DNA from: Closterium sp. Naga37s-1
Taxonomy: Eukaryota; Streptophyta; Zygnematophyceae; Desmidiales; Closteriaceae
DNA: 64,000 nucleotides
Reading direction: 5' to 3'
Assembly (NCBI GenBank): GCA_947471745.1
Contig: CANJKZ010000910.1
Coordinates: forward strand, 2,944,501 to 3,008,500
The notes beneath the pieces were generated by a model that searched no databases, had not been told where the DNA came from, and saw only the letters and a program-made list of their open reading frames with translations. Made by a program: the position numbers and the translations under genes. Shown piece after piece: positions 32,301 to 43,796 of the stretch (its first letter is position 1; every line of letters begins with the position of its first letter).

Positions 32301-33803
32301 AGTTGGTGCAGTCTCCTCTCCTCCCGCAGTTGCTTTAGCCGCTGCCGCTGCCTTTGCCGTTGCTGGTGGTTTCCCCTTCCAAGGGATGATGGGCAGCTGC
32401 CACAAGTCCTTGATGCAGCTGCTCTTCTCCTCCAAGTTCCACAGCAGCAACTTCCCAAGCTTTGCACGGCAGCTGGTTGGGCCGAAGGTAACTTCAGCCT
32501 TGCTCTTCTGCAGCCGGCGCACAGAAAGAAGGTTAGCGGACAAACCTTCAACCAACAGCACATTCCCAAGCCCCACAAGCTCTCCATTGGCTCCCATCAC
32601 CTTGGCATTCCCAACACCAATCACAGGGAGCAAAGCACCTGAAGCGGCAGCCACAAACTTGATCTTCCCAGGAGGTTTTACCTCATCAAGCAAATCTGCC
32701 CGTGGGGTCATATGGCTCGTGCAACCTGAATCGATCACCCAGTGAGTGAGGGGGTGCATCACAACCTTCCCAACTGAACCCACATCACCCCCACTCCCTT
32801 GCACATCCTCAACCATGAGGAACATCCCAGGGTGGGCTTTACCTTGTGCACCATCACCTTGTGCACCTGAACCTTGCACAGCGCCACCGCGTGCACGTTC
32901 ACCACTTGGCGGCTTCATGCCTGGAGGGGCCCATCCCTCAGGCCGGCTGAAACACTTGAACCACGGGTGTCCAGCCTTCTTGCAGTACCAGCACGCACCC
33001 TCCATTCGGGTGCTCCCCCTGCCACCAGAGCTCCCATGCCCCTCATTGTAGTCACCTCGGCCTCTTCCTCTGCCAAAGCCTCTCCCACGGCCTCGGCCTC
33101 TCCCTCCCCCTCTCCCCCTGCTGCCTCCTGCAGCTCCATACCCCTCAGCAGTTTTGTTGGCAGCACCACCTCCCGTGTGGCGCCTGCGGAAGTCCTCCTG
33201 CAGGATCTGCTGCCGTAGCCACTCAGGCGTCCACTTGTCCTGCTGAACGTTGAGGGTGGGGATGAGGTTGTCCCACGAGTTGTCGAGCACCGAGATGATC
33301 TTGGTGCACTGTTGCATCTGCGACACTTCGCTGCCCGCCGCTGCCATCCTCGCATAGGTGTCCTTGATCTTGTCAAGGACCCGTTTCACATCATCTCCCG
33401 GTTTCATGGAGAGGGCAGCCAACTCCTTCTCCAACACAATCACCATCGGCAGCGTGTTGGGCTGAATCACGTCGCGTAGCAGCTTCCATGCCTTCGGTCC
33501 GGAATCATCCAACTCCACCAAATCCTTGATGTGCTGGAACATGTCGTTGTTGACCGATTGGAGGATGAGGTCGTACAGCACCGCGCTCTTCTCAATCCAC
33601 CGATCGCGGGCATCTCATTCCCCCGGCATCTTCTCCTCTCCTATTGCAATTTTCAGCAGCTTGTAGCGCTTGAAGGCGCTCCGCATCCGCCCGCTCCATT
33701 CCTCATAGTTGGAGCCATCCAAAGCTTCGATCTTGGATGGGGGCGGTTCACTCCTCTTCTCAGCTGCATCTCCACTCCCTTGATTCATCTCCTCTGCTCC
33801 CAA
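29331..33803 (-). CDS. Element F gag-pol polyprotein with one in-frame TGA
   Basis: The likely start is the ATG at 33801-33803. The gag N-terminus (IEALDGSNYEEWSGRM) stops after 62 codons at TGA (33615-33617), and the same frame then runs 1416 codons from Met 33581 to a terminal TGA. Counting from that Met: rest of gag, an Arg/Gly tract, zinc knuckle CWYCKKAGHPWFKC (197-210), protease WVIDSGCTSH (Asp near 284), integrase HHCC (WHERLCHVN), core with HMDVVGP, RTDNGGEF and QQNGVAERFNRT, a poly-Gln linker, RT with YVDDILLF, and RNase H with YTDASFN, SSCETEYMA and CDNESA. All catalytic motifs look intact. The early TGA most simply reflects CGA to TGA. Confidence 0.92.
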
Positions 33804-34024
33804 TCAGAGGTTTCAGCTCCCCCTTTTGCTGGTCACAATGTAGATCCACACAATCTTCACAAGTGTCGGCGCCAACGAAATTTCGGCAGAGTTTCCCCTT
33901 AGCGGAAGTCACATCCAACCTCCAGAACTCCACTTAGGCACGCCCACAGGCCATGGTGGGTCTAGGAGGGTCTTTACACTTCAGTAGACTCCTCACAGGG
34001 TCCTTAATCAGCTCTGATACCACT

Positions 34025-34891
34025 TGTTAGAGACTAAGGACGGAGTCTATGAAGATTAGGTGCCTAAATTTCTCAAAATCGTTGGTCCCTATTTCTGGAC
34101 AGAATAGTTGCGCTCACAAGAAACGCCGTCGTCGAAAAGTGCACAGTCAGAACTTCACCAAACTCAAATATGTTATAGCCCTACTCCGTGGCTACAATTC
34201 CCAAGTTGAAACGTATCAAGAGGTGAAGTAAATCTCGACTTATCAATTTCGGCGCACAGGGAGGTATGCTGCCATAAGAACTTAACTCAATCACAAAGTT
34301 CACACAAGTTCACACAAGAGAATTAGAGTAGCACTAAACCAGGTGGAAGGGATAAGGAGGACGAGAGGGAAGGTCCCAAGAGAGTCCCCAACCAAGGAAA
34401 CCCCATGCCATACAATTCCCTTCCCCATAGGCAACCCAACTTTGACCTTTGTCACTATCCCAACCTCCACAATCCACCTCAACCCAACTTGGCCACACTT
34501 GCCAACCTGGTTTGGTTTCTCCCAACCATTTGGCAGCAACTACAGTAGAAAAGACGAATTTCCCAACCCCCAAAAGTCTGTACCCCATATTGAGTCAACC
34601 CCACAACTTCCCATAGTCACCACAACCAAATATCAAAAGCATACGAACTCCAACGTTCGTAACTTTCTAGTTCGTGCTCCGATTGAAGCGATACTTGGTT
34701 CCTCGGAAAGCTCTTGAGCAGAGGAGTCACTTCAGATATCTGCTCAAGCCAAATAACATTCACACACACACTCAGAAAAACCAAACCGCACAAAACACAA
34801 ATTCTTGCACACACTCACAACACACATGCAACGCACGAACATATGATGGGAGGCAGACAGACGTGAATGCGAATGGTAGCATCACTCAACA
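34025..34891 (-). repeat. Element F 5' LTR
   Basis: 867 bp, nearly identical to 28407-29273. The insertion site CATCC follows at 34892. Confidence 0.95.
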
Positions 34892-34896
34892 CATCC

Positions 34897-35331
34897 ATCC
34901 CCCAAATATCCCATCCATCAGTGCAAAAAAGGGCAAAGCCTTGTCGTCATGGTGAATGATGCTTCACTCCACTCAAATCCCTATTTGCGTATTCCCATGT
35001 ATACAGCATCTTCAAGCTTCTCTCCTCTTTCTAGTCCAGGTACTCCAAATAGGTTTGTAAGCGCTTCATTTCTACTTCCATCTCTTAGGTTTTTTTCAAA
35101 GGACGCCTTGAGTAGCATACCAGTTTTTTTTTCCCGCTCTTTCCTTCCACAAAGCTTGCATGTGGGTAATATTGAGCATACTCACTGCAAATGTGATCCT
35201 CTTCGCACTTGTCGCACTGTGGCGGCTGAGCACAATCTCTCTATATGTAACATGTTTGGCTGCAACTAAAACTAATGTGCCGCTCCGCTCATCACGTCGC
35301 ATTGCTTCGCGTGCGTCATAGACGTTGGTGT
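34897..35331. other. Spacer between elements F and G
   Basis: Continues the DNA interrupted by F (28173-28401). No gene motif is seen. Its last bases are part of the GCACG target of G. Confidence 0.4.
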
Positions 35332-35336
35332 GCACG

Positions 35337-35483
35337 TGTCAAATGTTTATATCGTTTAGATATGGTTAGTTATTCTAGGCTACTGTGAGTTGCCCTTTAA
35401 AAGGGACAATAATTTTTCTAGGTGAACACTTTGTATCCCCTTGACACTATTCTCTCGACTCCTCTACATAGGCAACTTTAAGA
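35337..35483 (+). repeat. Element G 5' LTR
   Basis: 147 bp, beginning TGTCAAATG and ending CAACTTTAAGA. The telo-box found in the other short LTRs is not recognisable. Confidence 0.88.
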
Positions 35484-35494
35484 TGGTATTAGAG

Positions 35495-36306
35495 TATGTA
35501 ACTACCTCGCACACTTCCGCTCCCTCCCTTTGATGCTCCCGAGGCAACCGTCCCTCTCTGCTTCGTCGCGCGTAGGACGGCCCACGCGGGCCTCGTTTTC
35601 GTCGCGTTCAAAGCCCCCCCGCAGGCTCGTTTAGTCACATTCCAAGGCCCCCGCGCTCGTTTAGTCGCGTTCAAGGCCACCCCACCCTCCCCGCGGGCCC
35701 CTCGTTTTGTCGCGCTCCAGAAGGCCGCTCCCCCCCCCTCCCCCCACAGGCTCGCGTAGTCGCGCTATGCCTGCACCATCACGCGCACGCATCATTAGCC
35801 GCGCGCGCACGCAGCAGGCGCACACACACCAGCAGCAGCAGCGCGCACGTTAGCCACTGCGGCCGCGCATGCCTGCAACTAGCCTCCAGCAGCTAAGCCA
35901 CCCGCTCACAGCCCCTTCCAACCACTCACAGCCCCTTCCAACCGCTCACAGCCCCTTCCAACCACTCACAGCCCCCTCCTCAGCCGCCCACAGCCCCTCC
36001 TAAAAGCCCTCAGCCCTTAGCGCACTACGGGCACACTCGGCTATTGGCATCTTCTACAGCGGCTGGCAGCCGCTCTTCGCTCCGTTTGCTCGTATTAGGT
36101 TTAGCCTCCTATACTAGTTTTTCGACCATTCTTCGCCTAGTTTCACGTGGCGCTCCTAGCTGTTTTCGCACCTTGCTCCTAGCTCAGTTTGCTTCGTGCT
36201 CCGGTCGTACCTCGCCTAGTTCCACCTGGCACTCCTCGCTGTTCATGCTCCTCGCTCCTAGCTCCGTTTGCTCCAAGCTTCAGCCGCTCCTAGCCTAGCC
36301 TCCCCT
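35495..36306. other. Element G leader
   Basis: Non-coding and G+C-rich, with short direct repeats (CACTCACAGCCCCTTCCAAC at about 35905-35970, and CTCCTAGCT-type units at about 36140-36300). It is comparable in position to the leader arrays of A and B but different in sequence. Confidence 0.7.
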
Positions 36307-37735
36307 ATGGAGTCCTCCCGCCGCCTCCGTTTCTATGTGGAGGGCCGCCCCATTGAGTTTAGTACCTGGCTCCGCCAGGCTCAGCGCCACCTCACCAGTC
36401 AGCGTCAGGACGGTGCCACCTTGTACGCTCACGTGTCCAGCACTCTCCAGGCCCCCCGGCGTCCCGACCTCCTGCCTGCTGAGCCCGCACCCACTGCCGA
36501 TGCGTAGGTAGACTACAACAGGCTTTTCTAGGCGCGGGGTGTTTGGGACTCGTGTGACACTGCGACTGCTCTCGCGCTGACGGACCTTCTCCCACCGACT
36601 GAGGTCGTTCACTTCTCCTAGGTCGAGACTGCAAAGGGGTATTATGATGCTATTGTTGCGCGTTATTCCACCCCTTCCTCTGCCTCCCTCAGCCGCCTCC
36701 TCATGCCGTTTGTGTTTCCCGACCTTGGCTCGTTTGCCACTGTCTCCGACCTTGCCACTCACCTGTGTTCCCTCGACACTAGCTACCGTGCGGCCTGCAC
36801 TGAGGCTCAGATTCTCCTTGCCCCCCCTCCTATGTGGCTCACCGTGCACTGGTTAGTCACTCGCCTCCTTGACCGCCTCTCCTCTGCCCGTGACGTGCTT
36901 CTTCAGAAGCATCCAAGTGAGCTTACGATCAATCTTCTTGAGAGCACTCTCTCGAAGATCAAAAGTAACCTCCTCTCTGTTGCCTCTGCCACTGACACAG
37001 TAGCTCCCCGTCTCTTTGAGGGGTGTGCTGTCCCTCAGCTTCCCACCTTCAGTGCTACTCATACTACTGTTGCGGTGTTTGTCTCTGATGAGACTGCAGC
37101 TAATTCTGCCACTGGTTGGCAGAAACGGGGAAAGGGTGGCAAGAAAGGGGGGAAGGGGAGTGGTGGCGATGGGGGTGGTGGAGGTGGAGCTGGGAGTGGT
37201 AGTGGTGGCGGCGGAGGCGGTTCTGGTGCACCTGGAGGAGGAGACCCTGGAGGTGGTACTGGACAGGCGGGCCTGCCAGGTGGAGTTGTTGTCGCGAGCG
37301 ATGGTCCGGGAGCCCAGCAGCAGCAGCCATAGCACGGACAGCAGCAGTAGCAAGGACAGCAGCAGCGGCAGGTGCCGCAGCAGGTCTCACAGTGGGGGGC
37401 CCCCCAGCAGTGGGGTCCGCAGCAGCACTGGGGCCCCCTGCAGCAGTGGGCACTTGGAGGGCCGGGGAGCACTAGCCGCAGTGGCAGCACTGCCAGCTAG
37501 GGCCCCCACCCCCTTGGGCGCGACTCCGGCCCCTGCGACTACTGGATCCTCACGGGACTGGGCAGTCCTTGTGTCTGCGGGCGCGACGATCACTTTGCAG
37601 CGCGGTGCTTCCGCCGCCTCGACGACCTTTACCATGCGCGTCACAGTCATGGTGGACGCACCCCGTGCTGGGCACAGGTGTTAGCTCGTAAGATTCCTGT
37701 ATTTGATATGTCTATGGATGAGGCTCGTCAGTATG
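36307..37735 (+). pseudogene. Element G gag (multiple amber codons)
   Basis: Starts with MESSRRLRFYVEGRPIEF, like the A/B gag start. The UBN2-type domain continues through YYDAIVARYS and FPDLGSFATVSDLATHL to PRLFEGCAVP, then a Gly-rich tract and a Gln-rich segment. Amber codons break the frame, including 36619-36621 (where A/B have Gln in HFSQ), 37330-37332 and 37348-37350 (both inside the Gln-rich run). A CCHC-like cluster (CVCGRDDHFAARCF) lies near 37570-37610. It is inactive. Confidence 0.85.
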
Positions 37736-37736
37736 C

Positions 37737-39437
37737 TTGTATGCTGATGTTGACTATATTTCTGATAGATCTGCGTGCTCGTGTGTTCCTAGACTAGGAT
37801 CCTTGCCTGTTGCTAGTGTAGATTTGTGCCTCTCTAGTCTAGGTGCATGTGTTGCTGACCTAGGTGCTTGTGTAGCTACTAGACCAGGTGCACCTCCTGC
37901 AGAGGCATCCCTGTCCTTCACGCTGGACTCTGGCGCGTCCCAATGCATCTTTCGCAACCACACGACTCTCACACCATTCATTGCTCCTGTTCTGGTAGCT
38001 CTGGCTGATCGAACCTCAGGACCAGCCGTTGTGCGCAGCTCCACCACCCTCCTGTGCCCTGTGGTCCCCTCTGGTGTCCTTAGAGGTCTCCACATCCCCT
38101 CGTTCACTCGAAACTTGGTGGGTGTTGGATACCTCCAGGAAAGAGGGATCACAGTTACCTTTCTGGGGTGTGGGCGGACTGCAGTCTGCACGGACGCTGC
38201 CACCGGTGTCGTTCTTGCTACGTTCACCAGGGAGCCCCGCTCCGGTCTCTACGTTCTACACACTGAGCGCTCCCATGTAGCTGCTTCCCCGCAGGTTGCT
38301 GTGTCCAGTCAGGTTGCTGCGTTCGGTCAGGTTGCTGCGTCCGGTCAGGTTGCTGCGTCTTCCTCCTGACGGTCTCTCTCCCACCCGACAGTCTTGTGGC
38401 ACCACCGTCTAGGTCACCCATCCATCCCACGCCTCCGTAGCATGGCCAGCCAGCATCTTGTGTCAGGTCTCCCTCGGGTCTTTGAGTTGCTCCCTTGCTC
38501 ACCAGCGCCGCCGTGCACTCCTTGCGTCGAGGCTCGGCTGCGCACCACTCCTCACTCCTCCCCCCTTTGTCCGGCCACCGCTCCCTTCCAGACCCTCCAC
38601 TTGGACGTCTAGGGCTCAGCCCCTTGTGCTGAGCCCGAGCAAGAGTGCTACTTCCTAGTGGTTGTTGACGACTACTCCACGTACACCACGGTGTTTCCTC
38701 TCGTGAAGAAGTCCGCGGTGACTTCTACGCTAATCCGGTGGCTCCTGGCCATTGAGGGCACTTGTGGTACTCGTGTCAGTTGTCTCCACTCCGGCCGTGG
38801 GGTGGAGTTCCGCTCTGACATACTTGCCGGGTTCTACGACAAGCAGGGCATCAGACAGTCCTGGATGCTCCCGGAGTTCCCATAGCAGAATGGGGTTGCT
38901 GAGCGCCACATTGGCTTGGTCATGGAGATCGCCCGCACATCCATGATCCATGCCTGTGCGCCCCATTTTCCGTGGCCCTATGCGGTTCGCTACGCCGCCC
39001 ACCAGCTGAACCTTTGGCCTCTTGTCTCACGACCAGGGGCTTCACCGACCAGTCTTTGGAATGGATCCCCTGGTGTTGTGTCAGAGTTTCACGTCTTGGG
39101 CTGTCTTGCCCTTGTCCGCGACACCTCCGCGGATAAGCTCTCGGCTCGCGCCATCCCCCGTGTCTTCCTTGGTTTCCCGGTGGACTCCTCTGACTTTGAG
39201 TTTTACCACCCGCCCCTCCACCGGTTTTTCGGCTCCCGTTATGTCCGGTTTGACGAGTCAGTGTCTTACTACACCCGGTACCCCTGTCGAGGTCTCCCGG
39301 TTCCCCCCCCCCCTCCTCTTTTCCTCGCCCCCAATCCTCCTCCTACTCCCGCTCCTCCGGTACCCCCGCCCCCCCCCCTGGTCCTGCCCTGTCAGGTGTG
39401 TCTCATGCTACCCCTCTACCCTTGGTTGCGCGTTAGG
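37737..39437 (+). pseudogene. Element G protease-integrase remnant
   Basis: A protease-like motif (LDSGASQCIF, near 37930), integrase HHCC (WHHRLGHPSIPRLRSM, near 38400) and core fragments (FLVVVDDYSTYTTVFPL, LHSGRGVEF, QNGVAERHIG) follow in order. The second catalytic Asp of the A/B motif HSDRGGEF is Gly here. TAG interrupts at about 38610 (Trp position) and at 38883-38885 (Gln position). The integrase C-terminal part (VFLGFPVDS, SVSYYTRYP) and a Pro-rich linker run to 39437. Confidence 0.85.
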
Positions 39438-39508
39438 TAGCGTCTCCCTCCCTGCAATCCTCCTCACAGTCCCCTCAGCAGCCTTCGGCACTTCCGCGAC
39501 AGGTTACT

Positions 39509-41343
39509 GTGGACTCAATGGGTGTTGGAGCTGGAGGTGCTGCCACTAGAGGTACTCAGTCTGGGGGTGCTCTTTTGAGAGGTGTTGGAGCTGGAGGTGC
39601 TGGCACTGGAGGTGCTAGTTTGGGGGGTGCTGGAGCTAGAGGTGCTGGAACTAGTGGTGCTAGTTCTAGGGGTGCTGGAGCTGGAGGTGCTGGCGCTGGA
39701 GGTATTGGCACTGGAGGTGCTAGTTCCGAGGAGACAAGAGCTGGAGGCACTACTACTGCGCCTCCCCACCACCACGACACACATCTCCAGGCAGCTCTCC
39801 GACGTGAGCGTGAAGAGCAGGAGCGGTTGGAGCAAGAGAGGCAGGAGCTGCGGCAGTTGGACCTACAGGAGCAGCAGGAGCAGCAGCAGCAGCAGCAAGA
39901 GTCGCCGCAGTCACCACTTTTGCAGCAGCTGTTCCCTCCAGTGAGTGGCCTTCGGGCCCTTGGTCTTCCTTCCTCTCCTCCTATCCACTCACAGTCTCCT
40001 ATCCACTCACGGTCCTACGTTTCCTCCTCCAGACCTGGCTCCGGCTGTCTTCTCTCCTCCTCAGTTATAGTCACCTCCTCTTGTTCTCCCGCACGACTGG
40101 ACCGCTCGTTGTCCTCCACGTGCTCGTCCTCGTCTCCTTTTGACGACCTCCTCACTGTCTTGTTTCGTTCTAGTCATCGTCGTGCTCCGCCTGTGTCTGT
40201 TCTCCCGCCACCTCCTGCGTCATCTCTCGCTGTCTCCTCTCACCCTATCACTGACTACTACCGTGCTGCTCGTCCTTTTGTCTCGCATGTTCTCGCCTCT
40301 CTTGTCACCGACCCTCGTGCCTCTCCGTCGTCTGTCTCGGCTCTTACTGCCGCTGTCGCTGGCTTTGCTGCCACCTGCCGCCTTGAATTCGCCACGCGTA
40401 TAGTGACTGCTCTGCCTGCCCGTCCTCTGTCCGCCGGGGGTGAGTTTTCCCTTGGCTGTGACGTCTTAGAGGACAGGCAGTTTGAGCTCGAGTTCCTGGA
40501 AAGCGGCCATGGGCTCAGAGATGGCGTCTTGGAGATCCACAGGCTCCTACGTCGACGCAGTTCCCCCTTCCAGGGCAAACGTAGTCGATGGCATGTCGAT
40601 CTTCAAGGTGAAGCGGCCGCCTGGATCGACGCCTGTCTTCAAGGCACGTTACGTGGCTAGAGGTTTCAGTTAGCGTGAGGGAGTTGACTTCTTCCAGACC
40701 TTCGCCCCGACCCTGAAGATGACAACTCTTCAGGTGTTACTTCACGTTGCAGCACAGCAAGACTACAAGCTACACTCCCTCGACTTCTCCACTGTCTTTC
40801 TCCAGGGCAGCTTGCACGAGGAGATCTGGTTGTGAAGTCCTCCTGGCTTCACTGACACTTTCCCGCCTGGGACCGAGTGGAACCTAAGACGACCAGTCTA
40901 CGGTCTCCGCCAGGCACCCCTTGAGTGGCATGACACGCTGTGCACCACTCTTGCTGCCCTTGGGTTTCGTCCTTCGTCCACCGACCCGTCGCTGTTCGTT
41001 CGTTCTGGGCCCACACCTTTCTTCGTCCCCGTCTACGTCGACGAATTGGTCTTTGCTACAGCAGACAGGGCCACTCTGGCTAAGGTGAAGTCGGAACTGC
41101 AGAAGAGATACACGTGCACTGACCTTGGTGAGCTACGCCGCTACCTTGGCTTGCAGATCACCAGGGACAGAGCTGCTCGCACCATTACCCTCTCACACTC
41201 ACACATGGTGTTGCAGGTCCTTCAGTGGTTCGAGCTTCAGCACTCCACCACACAGTCCACTCCTCTTGCCGTTGACCACGGACTCAATGGCCCTTTTCCC
41301 GACGAGCCCTTGAGTCCAGTGGTCCCTACGCAGAGCTTGTGGG
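39509..41343 (+). pseudogene. Element G linker and reverse transcriptase remnant
   Basis: A Gly/Ala linker with GAGAGGAGT-like repeats (39510-39740) and a Gln-rich part lead into RT. The frame around 40482-41343 shows FKARYVARGFS, a TAG at 40671-40673 (Gln position), DFSTVFLQG, a TGA near 40836 (Arg position), YGLRQAPLEWHD and YVDELVFATAD. The catalytic YVDD is changed to YVDE. RT is cut at 41343 by element H in the middle of a conserved ELVGCLMYL stretch. The match resumes at 47288. Confidence 0.85.
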
Positions 41344-42237
41344 TGTCAACAGGAGTTGTTGTTGGCCCCGTCCTCGCTTGGGCGGTGCCGACCTCGGGGT
41401 CGGGTGTGAGGAGTGCAGCCGACCTTTTGCAGTGGGCGAGCTGGTCGACGGGCCTGGTCGACCTGCACAAGGGCCACTGCAAGGGCGCCGACTTTGGGAG
41501 GGCGCCAACTTCGGCTGGTCGACTTGGGGAAGTCGACCAGTGGAGGGCGTCGACTTGGGTGACGCCGACCAGGGGAAGCCGACTGGGTGTGGTCGGCTGA
41601 CAGGTGTACTGATCGACCAGGTGGGTTGTCGACCTGGAGTTGGTCGACCAGGGGAGTGGTCGACCTGGTGAGATTGACATGTGGTGGTCGTCGACATGGG
41701 CGGTCGATGGGCCTGGGATGACACACTTGGTCGACATGGTTGCCTGGTTGACCAGGTTACCCAGACGACGAAGTCTGCAAGGTTCGCGACTGTCGCCCAG
41801 GTAGATTGGCAATGTCGACCTGCGGTTCGGTGGCACGTGGTCAACAAAACTCCTCAAATGCAACCATCGACATGTGGTCGACTTGGCACCTGCGAAGTAG
41901 GTGCGCGCACATGAGCACGCGTGGTGACCTATGGTGGCCTGTTGTTGGTGTGCTGGCATGCCAGCCTTGCAGGTCAACTGAGGACGCCTGAGGTCGACCA
42001 GCTGGCAAGTCGCCTTCGTGCTGAGCTGGTGGTCGACTTGAATGCTAGGCTACTGATGTAGTCTCTCTCGTCAATCTAATTGCGACCATTGTTCTCAACT
42101 TTTGCTAGTGAAACTCTTGTGGTTTTGCCCTGTGAACGCACAAGTGCTAGAGAACAACTAAGTGAATGAACGCAGAGATCCCTCCTACCCCGTGCCTAGC
42201 CCGTAGTCTAGCTCCCGTTGATAGAGTTATCTCCGCA
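41344..42237 (+). repeat. Element H 5' LTR
   Basis: 894 bp, TGTCAAC...CTCCGCA. Unusually dense in GTCGAC and GGTCGACC palindromes (about 41440-42040). Confidence 0.93.
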
Positions 42238-42343
42238 TGGTGCGGTGAGCGTGGACAGCACACGACTTACCTTTCAGTCAGGTCGACGTAGTGGTCACTT
42301 ACCTAACTCGTGTTTGTAGGCCGGCAGCTGTGCGGTAGTCACT

Positions 42344-43775
42344 ATGGTAGGCGCCGTAGGTGACGCAGGAGTGGTGGACACCCTGGAGGCACGGCTGGAG
42401 GACGCGAGGAGACGTCATGAGGCCAACGAGTACGGGCCAAACCTACTGTTGGCGGTCATCGAGGCAGGCATCCGCTCGGTGTGGGCGGACGAACACCCTG
42501 CTCGACCAGCTTCTCCTCGACCGGTGAAAAACGAGGGCGGCATCGACGTGGGAGTCAATGCCAGTGGTGACCAAGTCGGCAGCTGTGCGGGAGGCACGTC
42601 GAGGCAGCGAGGTGTGATAAACGCCGATGAATTCGGCGGCATTCAGGCACAAGGGATGTGGTCGTCAACGGCTGCAGGCTCCTCGCAAGGCGACGTCGGA
42701 GGTCGACGAAGCAGTTTGTCGCCGATGCCAGCGACCCACGTGACAGCGGGCGGGATTGCACCGAGCTACGGCTACTTCAAGTTTACGCCGGACAGGATCT
42801 CGGTCACCCCCCTGCTTGTTGGTCGACCTGATATCCTCACCTGGAAAGAAGCCATCGAGCCCCAGCTGGAGATGGCTGGGCTGATCGGCTTCGCCAGGGG
42901 CACTGTGGCGACGCCGGAGGAACACTACCCCGACTTGCGTGCGGAGTTTCGCGCCGTGCAGTTGCTGACCTTCACGGTCAGCTCGCGGTGCTGCTCGCCG
43001 GGCGTGCAGATCGCCGGGCGTGCAGATCGCCTTGAAGTCGTGCAGGGAGTACCACGATGCTGGCCACCGGGCATGGCACTTCATCGAGTCGACGTACCAG
43101 GTCACCGACGCCCTGTACATCGGCCAGCTTGAGGAGCAGCTGTCACACATACGGATGGGCGAAGAGGAGACGGCGACCGACTACTGCAACCGGGCTCGGC
43201 AAATTCTCGCCACCATGAGGATGGCCGGCGTACAGTATTCCACGGCGTCGTACCTCACGCACGTTATCAAAGGGCTCACGAGCAGCTACAACCTGCTGAA
43301 ACGACTATCGTCGGCGCCGAGTACTAGGGCGACACTCAACGAGGATTCTCTTACCTCGTACATCCTGCAGGATGAGGCGATGCAGGAAGCTGAGCGGCCC
43401 TCCCTTGCGCAGGTGAACTACGTTGCCCCGGTGAAGCAAGGAGGTCGACCAGGGCTGCTCGGGAAGTATGGCGGCGGTGGTAGCAGTGGCTGGAAGCCGA
43501 CCAAGAACGCCGACAAGAAGAAGTCGGCCAAGGATAGCGGTCGTGGAGGAGGAAGTCGACGTCGGGAGTGCTGGCTGTGTGGCGACCCCAACCACCTCTC
43601 CTTCGAGTGCCCTGACCGCAATGACTCCGACGACGAGGATGCCACGGGAGGCCGCGGGAGGTCTAGCAGCCGTCGTCCCCATCAAGTCAGAAACCAGCTG
43701 CGCAAGGAGAAGCAGTCGACCAGGTTGTCGACCTCGGCGAAGGACGCCGACTCCTCTGCAGGCGGCGAAGGTTGA
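42344..43775 (+). pseudogene. Element H gag, frameshifted by a 16-bp duplication
   Basis: The frame from ATG 42344 gives a Copia-type gag start with DILTWKEAIEPQLEMAGL. A perfect 16-bp tandem duplication (42997-43012 and 43013-43028) then shifts the frame. Gag continues in the new frame from about 43020 (YHDAGHRAWHFIEST, YCNRARQIL, AQVNYVAPVKQG) to a zinc knuckle (CWLCGDPNHLSFECPD, around 43570-43615). It ends at TGA 43773-43775, after which the same frame opens into protease. Removing one 16-bp unit would restore phase, so the lesion is a simple slippage event. Confidence 0.88.
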
Positions 43776-43796
43776 GACGACAAGGAGGCGTCGTGC

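Larger units (their letters stand above)
28407..34891 (-). mobile_element. Element F: nearly intact Copia with 867-bp LTRs
   Basis: LTRs at 28407-29273 and 34025-34891 show one visible difference (A/C in CCCTAATCC versus CCCTACTCC). They are flanked by CATCC (28402-28406, 34892-34896). The primer-binding site TGGTATCAGAGC is the complement of 34011-34022, two bases from the 5' LTR. A purine tract (complement of about 29274-29288) precedes the 3' LTR. One continuous gag-pol frame is broken only by a TGA near its start. This is the youngest-looking element in the window, of a lineage with much longer LTRs than A, B, E and Z. Confidence 0.95.
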
